This document shows, piece after piece, positions 1 to 5,861 of a stretch of 5,861 nucleotides of DNA (its first letter is position 1; every line of letters starts with the position of its first letter). This DNA comes from Flavobacteriaceae bacterium (GTDB lineage Bacteria > Bacteroidota > Bacteroidia > Flavobacteriales > Flavobacteriaceae): NCBI GenBank assembly GCA_016763715.1, contig JAESTG010000242.1:1-5861 (forward strand). The letters run 5' to 3'. The translations under genes and the position numbers were made by a program. The notes under the pieces were generated by a model. The model was given only the letters and a program-made list of their open reading frames with translations. It did no database searches and was not told the DNA's origin.

Positions 1-327
1 AAAACCTTATTAATGCAAACTCCAGACGGTCAAATTACCGAACCTTACTCGATTTCTGCTGGATTGGACTATCCAGGTGTAGGTCCTATGCACGCGCATT
101 TATTTATTAGTGGTCGAGGAGAATTTATTTCAATTACAGACGATAAAGCCATGCAAGCCGGGTTAGAATTGAGCAAGCTTGAAGGCATCATTCCTGCTAT
201 TGAAACCAGCCATGCGTTAGCCATTTTTAAAGATCGGAAATTTAAGGAAGATGATGTGGTGGTCGTCAATTTGAGTGGGCGAGGTGACAAAGATTTAAAT
301 ACTTACATAGCATACTTTAACTTATAA
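1..327 (+). CDS. trpB: Tryptophan synthase beta chain, C-terminal part (5' end outside window)
   Basis: This is the last 108 codons of TrpB, the PLP enzyme that condenses indole with L-serine to give tryptophan in the cytoplasmic alpha2-beta2 complex. The frame is open from base 1 (KTLL precedes the first Met at 13), so the gene is cut by the window edge; a full TrpB has about 390-400 residues. Visible family signatures are [13 protein letters not shown] (fragment residues 17-29), [14 protein letters not shown] (61-74) and NLSGRGDKD (90-98). By family knowledge Glu68 of the fragment (codon 202-204) matches the active-site Glu350 of the Salmonella enzyme, and Ser92 (codon 274-276) matches Ser377, which contacts the PLP pyridine nitrogen. 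It lies upstream of trpA on the same strand, 91 nt away, consistent with the distal end of a trp operon. No frameshift or missing key residue is seen in this part. Confidence 0.97.
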   Translation, partial: KTLLMQTPDGQITEPYSISAGLDYPGVGPMHAHLFISGRGEFISITDDKAMQAGLELSKLEGIIPAIETSHALAIFKDRKFKEDDVVVVNLSGRGDKDLNTYIAYFNL

Positions 328-330
328 ATT

Positions 331-407
331 GGGCGTTTCCCCAATCGCCTAGGGCGATTAGGGTCGGGCTTTCAACGCTACATGGTAGCGGTTTCAATCC
401 CTAACGC
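331..407 (+). ncRNA. Structured GC-rich intergenic element between trpB and trpA (Flavo-1-like candidate)
   Basis: This is a non-coding element that can fold almost completely. A hairpin has perfect 7-bp arms AATCGCC (343-349) and GGCGATT (353-359) around a TAG loop. A second hairpin has perfect 6-bp arms CGCTAC (376-381) and GTAGCG (385-390) around ATG, extendable by two A-T pairs across a bulged G391. An outer stem pairs GCGTT (333-337) with AACGC (403-407) and continues as AGGG (360-363) with CCCT (399-402), so the first hairpin branches off as a three-way junction. The flanking words GGGCGTT, GGGTCGGGCTTTC and CAATCCCTAACGC resemble, from memory, an element common between flavobacterial genes, possibly the Flavo-1 RNA motif; I could not check this. 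It has no T run after the hairpins, so it is not a typical intrinsic terminator. Its role, and whether it acts as RNA, are unknown. Confidence 0.6.
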
Positions 408-418
408 AAAAACGTATT

Positions 419-1183
419 ATGAATAGAATTCAGACAAGACTACAACAGGAACGTAAATTATTATCCATCTATTTTACAGCGGGATACCCTCAAATAAATG
501 ACACCGTCAAAATTATAGAACAATTGGAACAAGCAGGGGTGGATATGATTGAAATAGGGTTACCCTTTAGTGACCCTTTAGCCGATGGACCAACCATTCA
601 GGCAAGTTCAACTCGAGCCTTACAAAACGGAATGAGCACAGAAATACTTTTTGACCAATTGAAAGATATTAGACAAACTGTATCTATCCCACTCATAATT
701 ATGGGGTATTTTAATCCAATACTACAGTATGGTGTAGAGGCATTTTGTGTAAAATGTAATGAAATAGGAATTGATGGACTCATTCTACCCGACCTACCCT
801 TGTCCGAATATCAAGAACATTACCAAAATACTTTTGAAAAGTACAACCTAATAAATGTATTCCTCATTACCCCACAGACTTCAGAAATTCGTGTTCGAGA
901 AATTGACAGGGCTAGTAACGGCTTTATTTATATGGTAAGTAGCACAAGTACAACGGGTGCAAAGTCAACTTTCGGAAATACCCAAACCGATTATTTCAAT
1001 CGTATCGCTTCTCTTGGTCTTCGTAATCCGCAAATAGTAGGATTTGGTATTAGCAATGCTGAAACATTTACCTCAGTTACCAAATCTACTCAAGGAGCTA
1101 TTATTGGTAGTGCCTTCATTAAAATGCTTTCTGAAAAAGGGTTGAATGGTATTCCAGCATTCGTTAAAAGTATTGTCAACTAA
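419..1183 (+). CDS. trpA: Tryptophan synthase alpha chain
   Basis: TrpA cleaves indole-3-glycerol phosphate to indole and glyceraldehyde 3-phosphate, and passes the indole to TrpB. The 254-aa protein is of near-normal length for this TIM-barrel family (about 250-270). Visible motifs in order are FTAGYP (19-24), MIEIGLPFSDPLADGPTIQ (43-61) with the catalytic pair Glu45 and Asp56 (Glu49 and Asp60 in Salmonella), MGYFNP (95-100), DGLILPDLP (119-127), and the phosphate-binding loops YMVSSTSTTGA (171-181), VGFGIS (207-212) and GAIIGSAF (226-233). The SSTSTTG version of the loop differs from the enterobacterial SRSGVTG; I believe it is usual in Bacteroidota. ATG at 419 is the only plausible start: the frame closes upstream at a TAG (386-388) with no other ATG between. 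The leader is A-rich with no Shine-Dalgarno sequence, as is common in this phylum. Unlike many trpBA pairs, the gene does not overlap trpB. Confidence 0.98.
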   Translation: MNRIQTRLQQERKLLSIYFTAGYPQINDTVKIIEQLEQAGVDMIEIGLPFSDPLADGPTIQASSTRALQNGMSTEILFDQLKDIRQTVSIPLIIMGYFNPILQYGVEAFCVKCNEIGIDGLILPDLPLSEYQEHYQNTFEKYNLINVFLITPQTSEIRVREIDRASNGFIYMVSSTSTTGAKSTFGNTQTDYFNRIASLGLRNPQIVGFGISNAETFTSVTKSTQGAIIGSAFIKMLSEKGLNGIPAFVKSIVN

Positions 1184-1261
1184 TTTCCCTTCAACTTCTA
1201 AGTTAAACTTGGCTGAAACATTTAAGGTGAGAGAATAGCTTTTCAGAAATATTATAAAAAC

Positions 1262-1293
1262 AAAAACCCCTCCATTGCTGGAGGGGTTTTTTT
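1262..1293. terminator. Bidirectional intrinsic terminator between convergent genes
   Basis: There is a perfect 12-bp stem, AAAAACCCCTCC (1262-1273) with GGAGGGGTTTTT (1280-1291), around the loop ATTGCT; one more A-T pair inside would leave a TTGC tetraloop. On the + strand the stem runs into seven T (1287-1293), ending the trp transcript 79 nt after the trpA stop. On the - strand the complement reads TTTTTGTTTTTAT, so it can also end the transcript of the convergent large gene, whose stop codon (1314-1316) lies about 20 nt upstream of the hairpin in that direction. The rest of the gap (1184-1261 and 1294-1313) shows nothing convincing. Confidence 0.9.
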
Positions 1294-1313
1294 GGTTGGT
1301 TAAATAATAATAA

Positions 1314-4300
1314 TTACTCTTTTACAAGTCTCTTAACCGTGCTCTCATTTTCACTCTGGATCTGTAACATGTACACTCCAGTTGCCAATTGAGACACATC
1401 AATCGTTTTCTCCTGTTGCATATCGCTAAGGTCGATTGTACTAATTAGTCTACCGTTCACATCGTAAATAGCAACTTTCTCCAATTGGATACCAGTTGTA
1501 TTTGAAATGGTCACTACGTTATCGGTTGGGTTAGGGAATATTGAGATTCCTTCACTAAGACCGTTGTCATTAACTCCTAAGATACTTTCAACAGTAAGTT
1601 CGAAAGTACAAGTACCAATGTTACCGTACTCATCTTCTGAACTCATTGTGATAGTATATACTCCATCAGCAAGTAACGTTCCTGGAGCAGGGTCTTGACT
1701 AAAGATAGTCAATGGATCTGTACAGTTATCAGTAGCTGAAGCCGTACCTAAGTCGAAGTAATCTTCAACTTCCCAGAACAAGTTACCTACACCTGGATCA
1801 ACCGTTTGGTCAGCAGGACAAGTTACTATAGGAGCAAGAAGATCAACCACTGTTACTTGAGAAGTACAAGAAGCAAGGTTACCACTTGAATCACTAGCAA
1901 ATACTGTTACAGTAATTGGAGAATTTGCGATATCATCACAAGTCACTTCAAATATATCTAATCCAAGAATAGTAATTCCACAAGCATCGAAAGATAACGG
2001 ACCACCTGGAATCTCTACGAAGAATGCATCTCCATCTGAGTTATCCAAAGTAAGTGTCCAGTTAGCTGGTTCGAATTGACCAGTAAATCCTGGTTGGAAG
2101 TTACTAATTACAGTAGTAGAAGGTCCGAACGATCCATCAACAGATGAAGAACGGAATCCAAATACATCACCAGGAGCAACAGATACAGATTCGCTACCCA
2201 TTTGAGCATTAGCTCCAGCAGGATCAATTACTTCAGTGAATGTTCCATTTAACAAATATCCGAAGCTATCAAAAGCAGCACCATCGTCTGTATTATATAC
2301 CCAGTCGAAAGTTACAGTTTCAGCATCCGTGACGTTAACTGTAAAGTCTGTATTTCCAACAGCACCAGATTGGTTATCACTACTAATAGTAATTACCTCA
2401 AACGTACTTGGTATAACAGCTAGAAGAGCTTCAGGATCAATTTGAGCTTCACCGTTCTCATCTAATTCAATAGTTACGTCCATACACATTAAGATAGGAG
2501 CAGTAACATCATTAACAATAACTGTTGCGAAACAAACCCCAACATTACCACTATCATCAGTTACTGTTACTTCGATGATGTTTTCACCTAAGTTAGAACA
2601 GTCAAAGTCTAGCGTAGTTGCCATTCCAGCACCTGCATCATATATGATGTTTCCATTCCATACTCTAGGAGAGAAAAGAGTTCCATCAAATGGATATCCT
2701 GATCCAGCTCCTTCTAAGAATTCAAGGTTAGCATCACTTGCAAATACTGCACCAACAGTTGTACCATTAGTATAGTTAAATCCACCAGTACTAAAGTCAG
2801 TTGGAGTCACATAGAAAGCGTGAGTCTCTCCAGCAGCCATAACATAGTTAAGTGCTAAGTTAAGAGGTGTAGCAACACCATCTCCATTAGAAACAACACC
2901 AGGTGCAGTTCCAAGTAAAGTCCAAGCTCCAGGATCAGTTTCAGATCCAACATATGTACCTGTCTTAGCATATACTTCTACATCAAAAGTAGCTCCAGTA
3001 TCACCGTTAATGTCGAATGACTGAATAGTAATATCATTGATCGCATTAATATCGAACATATTACCAAAGTTTCCGTTACCACCAACGAAGGTAGTTTCCA
3101 ATGTTGCAGGAGCAGGTGCACCACCAACAGTTGCAGTCCATCCACATGCTTCATCTACACTTATTAATAAGTCTATAGCATTGATAGTTGCATTTCCGTT
3201 AGCATCTAAGTCAACTTGTAATGGAGTGGCTACGATAGGATCGAAGTCATATACAATACCCCAGCTGTTTAAGATACCTGTATCTCCACCTGCATCATCT
3301 TCTAAAAATAAAGTCCAAACACCCATAGAATCCTCACCGTCAAAAGCAGCTAGTGAGTTAGATGGGATATAGTCAGCTTCTGGGAAGGCATCAGCACCAG
3401 TTCCAGCTCCACCAGGATCACAATCCAAAGCGTTAGCAGACTCATCATCGAAAGTAACACCAATATCATTAGCACTACATCCATCAGCATCATCAAATAC
3501 TATTACTTGAGTTCCTGCAGGAGACTCTAAAGTAAGTGTGATATCACCAGTCCAAGTGTGCTCAATATCAATTACCATATTAAGGTCGGTAATAGTGAAA
3601 TTATCTGGCACATTAATAGTTGTTGAGAATGTTGTATTATCTACAATTGCAATTCCAGGACTATCCATTACGGTATTAGGACCTGTTAATTGCTCTCCAA
3701 TACATACTACTACAGGAGCAATATCATCTACAACAGTAACTACAGACATACAAGTTGCTGTATTACCAGACTCATCTGTAGCTGTTACCATTACTGTATT
3801 ATCTCCAACATCAGCACAACTGAAATCTATACTAGCAGATGGTGTGGTACCAAAATCATATATAATGTTACCACTAAAGTTTCTTGGTCTAAATGTTCCT
3901 CCAGTAAAGATAGGATCACCTTTTCCAACACCTTCATAAACTTCTAGGTTAGCATCTGATGCCCAAAGAGCACCTTCAGTAGTACCATTAATATAAAGGA
4001 AATCGTTAGCAGTAAGGTTATAGATAAAGAAAGAAACCATATCACCAGCTCCTACAGCTATATTCATATTTAATCCAAGTGCAGTTGGGTTTCCTGGTCC
4101 AGCAGAAAGAACTCCTACAGAAGAACCAACAAGAGTCCAGTCACCTGCATTGGTTTCAGAACCAGCATAACTTCCTGTTTTCATGTACACTTCATAATCA
4201 TGAGTACCAGCAGCAGCATTTACGTCGAACGAATTAACAACGATATCATTAATCGCCATCATGTCAAACATATTTCCTCTAAAGCTGTTGTTATTGCCAA

Positions 4301-5861
4301 AAGAAGTAGTAAGAGACCCAGGACTTAATCCTCCAAACAATAGTGTTGTAGTAGGACAGTTATCTGTTGCACTTGCAACATCTCCCACAGTTACTGTAGC
4401 CATTCCTGCTGCATCTAAAGAAACAGTGAAATCATTACAAGTAATTACTGGAAGTTCGTTGTCTGTTACGATAATATCGAAAGAACAGTCTGCAGTGTTA
4501 CCAGTTGAATCTGTAGCTCTAAAAGTCACAGTAGTAGTTCCCACAGGAAATACATCACCAGTACCTAATACTCCAGGATCTGGAGATATTTGAATAACAC
4601 TTACTAAATCTCCATCAGGATCAATAGCAACTGCATCTGTATAATTTACAGTAGCTCCGCAAACACCTGCATCTGTATTTACAGGAACGTTTGCAGGACA
4701 TACAATAACTGGAGGACTACCTAGTATTGGTGTGAAATCTAAACAGAAACTATTTAAAGTTCCAGTATCTCCACCAAATGCATCAAAAACATCTAACACC
4801 CAGTTTCCGTTGATATTTTCACCAGCAAAAACAGCGTTTAATAAACCACCTTCTGCTTGGTAATCTGCAGCAGGTGCTCCACCACCCCATCCAGTAACAT
4901 CATTACCAGAAGCATCGGTGAATACAATAACAGGACTAAAATCCCATCCAGAATCTCCACCTCGTTGCGTCACAATGTTAATTGGAGTACCACCTGGAGA
5001 CGTTAACGTAATCGTCATGTCCGATCCCCATGTATGCACAAAATCTAATGTTACATTGTCAAAAGCATAATCAACTCCAATAACACCTAAATCAGCTACA
5101 GCTGCAGTAGAAGGATCCATTGGCCCTGAAGTTCCAACCGCAGGAATTGGTAACGGAGCATTTCCACATGTCATAGACGTAGGAGGTAATGTACAGTCAC
5201 CTGTTAAGCTAAATACGAAATCCCAAGGGCCACCAGCAATAAGTGAACCAGTAGCAACCCAAGTTGCACCTTCATCTTGTGAAAAACTACTTTCGCCATT
5301 AGTAATGGTATTTGTTAATTCCCAAAAAAGGTCTTGATTATTTAATGAATTGGATGCACGAATACCCATCCAGTAGTTCGTTCCACCTGGAAGAACCCCA
5401 CCAGAAAGAGAAACTCCAACTCCAGTTAGATCCATTGTTGCTTCAACAATATCTCTTCCAAAAGCAGTTCCAATAACACTTTGAGAAACAGGAGCCGTTA
5501 AAGCAAGTACTCCCTGCACAGCACCAGGCAAGCCAGCTGCATCTGCATAAAAAGTAACCTCTACCCCTGTAATCGAAGACCCAGGACTAGTCAATAACGG
5601 AATTACTAAGCTCTCAGGAGCAAAGTTCATAAATACGGCAACATTAAAATCGTCCGCTGCTGTAAAAACAGAGGGGTCAGATATGTTTCCAGCATCTGGA
5701 AAGCCAGACGTAGGTTGCGTGTAGCCACAAGGAGCAAACGAGAACGCAGAACCTGCATTCGCACTACGCGTGACATTAGCAACTACCCCCAATTCAGCAA
5801 CAGAGGTCTGGGAGAATCCCAAACAACTGACTAACATGAAAAGTAATAATGTAATTTTCTT
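1314..5861 (-). CDS. Giant secreted multi-domain protein with P-domains, HYR repeats and T9SS type A sorting domain (N-terminus outside window)
   Basis: Residue numbers count from the in-window Met at 5837; eight in-frame codons before it (KKITLLLF, 5838-5861) show that the real start is just off the edge. KKITLLLFMLVSCLGFSQ is a signal peptide, probably cut after FSQ. Then come a beta-rich domain (about 32-215); P-domain 1 (224-371; HTW 268-270, GDTGTLNS 356-363); a plain HYR unit (374-467); an HYR-like unit split by an insert (461-712); P-domain 2 (714-866; HTW 760-762, GDTGILNS 851-858); a second split unit with a paralogous insert (to 1118); a third split by a different insert (1112-1340); a final HYR unit (1334-1418); and a T9SS type A sorting domain (1431-1507; FPNP 1434-1437, GVYMLQI 1487-1493, KRLVKE end). 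By family knowledge such proteins cross the outer membrane by T9SS and are anchored or released, often as adhesins. No protease or other catalytic motif is seen. Lys and Arg are almost absent before the sorting domain. The exact function is unknown; adhesion is inference. Confidence 0.93.
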   Translation of the reverse strand, partial: KKITLLLFMLVSCLGFSQTSVAELGVVANVTRSANAGSAFSFAPCGYTQPTSGFPDAGNISDPSVFTAADDFNVAVFMNFAPESLVIPLLTSPGSSITGVEVTFYADAAGLPGAVQGVLALTAPVSQSVIGTAFGRDIVEATMDLTGVGVSLSGGVLPGGTNYWMGIRASNSLNNQDLFWELTNTITNGESSFSQDEGATWVATGSLIAGGPWDFVFSLTGDCTLPPTSMTCGNAPLPIPAVGTSGPMDPSTAAVADLGVIGVDYAFDNVTLDFVHTWGSDMTITLTSPGGTPINIVTQRGGDSGWDFSPVIVFTDASGNDVTGWGGGAPAADYQAEGGLLNAVFAGENINGNWVLDVFDAFGGDTGTLNSFCLDFTPILGSPPVIVCPANVPVNTDAGVCGATVNYTDAVAIDPDGDLVSVIQISPDPGVLGTGDVFPVGTTTVTFRATDSTGNTADCSFDIIVTDNELPVITCNDFTVSLDAAGMATVTVGDVASATDNCPTTTLLFGGLSPGSLTTSFGNNNSFRGNMFDMMAINDIVVNSFDVNAAAGTHDYEVYMKTGSYAGSETNAGDWTLVGSSVGVLSAGPGNPTALGLNMNIAVGAGDMVSFFIYNLTANDFLYINGTTEGALWASDANLEVYEGVGKGDPIFTGGTFRPRNFSGNIIYDFGTTPSASIDFSCADVGDNTVMVTATDESGNTATCMSVVTVVDDIAPVVVCIGEQLTGPNTVMDSPGIAIVDNTTFSTTINVPDNFTITDLNMVIDIEHTWTGDITLTLESPAGTQVIVFDDADGCSANDIGVTFDDESANALDCDPGGAGTGADAFPEADYIPSNSLAAFDGEDSMGVWTLFLEDDAGGDTGILNSWGIVYDFDPIVATPLQVDLDANGNATINAIDLLISVDEACGWTATVGGAPAPATLETTFVGGNGNFGNMFDINAINDITIQSFDINGDTGATFDVEVYAKTGTYVGSETDPGAWTLLGTAPGVVSNGDGVATPLNLALNYVMAAGETHAFYVTPTDFSTGGFNYTNGTTVGAVFASDANLEFLEGAGSGYPFDGTLFSPRVWNGNIIYDAGAGMATTLDFDCSNLGENIIEVTVTDDSGNVGVCFATVIVNDVTAPILMCMDVTIELDENGEAQIDPEALLAVIPSTFEVITISSDNQSGAVGNTDFTVNVTDAETVTFDWVYNTDDGAAFDSFGYLLNGTFTEVIDPAGANAQMGSESVSVAPGDVFGFRSSSVDGSFGPSTTVISNFQPGFTGQFEPANWTLTLDNSDGDAFFVEIPGGPLSFDACGITILGLDIFEVTCDDIANSPITVTVFASDSSGNLASCTSQVTVVDLLAPIVTCPADQTVDPGVGNLFWEVEDYFDLGTASATDNCTDPLTIFSQDPAPGTLLADGVYTITMSSEDEYGNIGTCTFELTVESILGVNDNGLSEGISIFPNPTDNVVTISNTTGIQLEKVAIYDVNGRLISTIDLSDMQQEKTIDVSQLATGVYMLQIQSENESTVKRLVKE
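2484..3107 (-). repeat. Internal protein repeat A, copy 2
   Basis: This segment encodes residues 911-1118, starting 404 residues after copy 1. Matching blocks are TTF, GNMFDINAINDI, KTGTYVGSET, WTLLG, TNGTTVGAVFASDANLE, FSPRVWNGNIIYD, and the HYR-type end (VTDDSGNVGVC to APILMC). The two copies are separated by P-domain 2 and the opening half of the next HYR-like unit, so the larger duplicated block may be insert, HYR end and P-domain together. Confidence 0.8.
3702..4319 (-). repeat. Internal protein repeat A, copy 1 (insert domain plus closing half of HYR-like unit)
   Basis: This segment encodes residues 507-712 of the large protein. Together with copy 2 it shares, in the same order, TTSF/TTF, GNMFDMMAINDI, KTGSYAGSET, WTLVG, INGTTEGALWASDANLE, FRPRNFSGNIIYD, and then the HYR-type end (ATDESGNTATC to APVVVC). 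Identity to copy 2 is about half of residues by eye, and the DNA is clearly diverged, so the duplication is old rather than a recent tandem event. The first 150 or so residues form a beta-rich insert that I cannot assign to a named family. Confidence 0.8.

Noticed and set aside
339..363. Hairpin after trpB as an intrinsic terminator
   Set aside because: There is no T run after it; the sequence continues into TCGGGCTTTC and a second hairpin, and trpA follows in the same operon.
331..407. CRISPR array or phage attachment site in the trpB-trpA gap
   Set aside because: There are no direct repeats with spacers, no tRNA end and no integrase nearby; the repeats are inverted and fold as one element.
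69..783. - strand ORFs at 69-290 and 598-783
   Set aside because: They are shadows of the conserved trpB and trpA reading frames.
1213..1246. Inverted repeat CTGAAA (1213-1218) and TTTCAG (1241-1246)
   Set aside because: A 6-bp AT-rich stem with a 22-nt loop is expected by chance in AT-rich DNA and lies next to a far stronger terminator.
3168..3206. Dockerin or EF-hand-like calcium loop DANGNATINAIDLL (residues 878-891)
   Set aside because: The spacing fits a type I dockerin loop, but there is only one, and equivalent positions in the paralogous HYR-like units (SLDAAGMATVTVGD, ELDENGEAQIDPE) show it is the usual second strand of this repeat.
1507..4593. Several + strand ORFs of 63-133 codons opposite the large gene (for example 3538-3939, 3037-3372, 4261-4593)
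   Set aside because: They lie wholly antisense to a continuous, domain-rich 1507-codon frame. Their products are low-complexity and match no family I recognise; they arise from the stop-poor complement.
5835..5837. ATG at 5837 (minus strand) as the true start of the large protein
   Set aside because: The frame stays open to the window edge and the eight upstream codons give KK plus hydrophobic residues, the missing first half of the signal peptide.

Overview
The window looks like chromosomal DNA from a member of the Bacteroidota, most probably a flavobacterium. The reasons are AT-rich coding sequence, a C-terminal type IX secretion (T9SS) sorting domain on a giant surface protein, HYR-type repeats, no Shine-Dalgarno sequence before trpA, and a GC-rich structured intergenic element of a kind I associate from memory with flavobacterial genomes. 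Genus and species cannot be read from the sequence.

Left part (1-1183, + strand): the 3' end of a tryptophan biosynthesis operon. The last 108 codons of trpB (tryptophan synthase beta) are followed by a 91-nt gap and a complete trpA (alpha subunit, 254 aa). The gap holds a compact, highly pairable element (about 331-407) that can fold as a three-way junction. The two subunits form the alpha2-beta2 complex that makes tryptophan from indole-3-glycerol phosphate and serine.

Middle (1184-1313): a short convergent intergenic stretch. Its only clear content is a strong hairpin flanked by T runs on both strands (1262-1293), which can serve as a shared bidirectional terminator.

Right part (1314-5861, - strand): one very large ORF, still open at the right edge. 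The first ATG in the window (5837) is not the true start: eight further in-frame codons reading KKITLLLF complete a signal peptide, so the start codon lies just outside. The product is a secreted, multi-domain, probably cell-surface protein. In order it has a signal peptide, an N-terminal beta-rich domain, a proprotein-convertase P-domain, a plain HYR unit, three HYR-like units each interrupted by one or more inserted domains (including a second P-domain), a final plain HYR unit, and a type A T9SS sorting domain. No catalytic domain is visible.

I see no multi-gene novel system here. The most notable points are the nested architecture of the giant protein, its extreme shortage of lysine and arginine outside the sorting domain, a duplicated insert domain I cannot name, and the structured element separating trpB from trpA.
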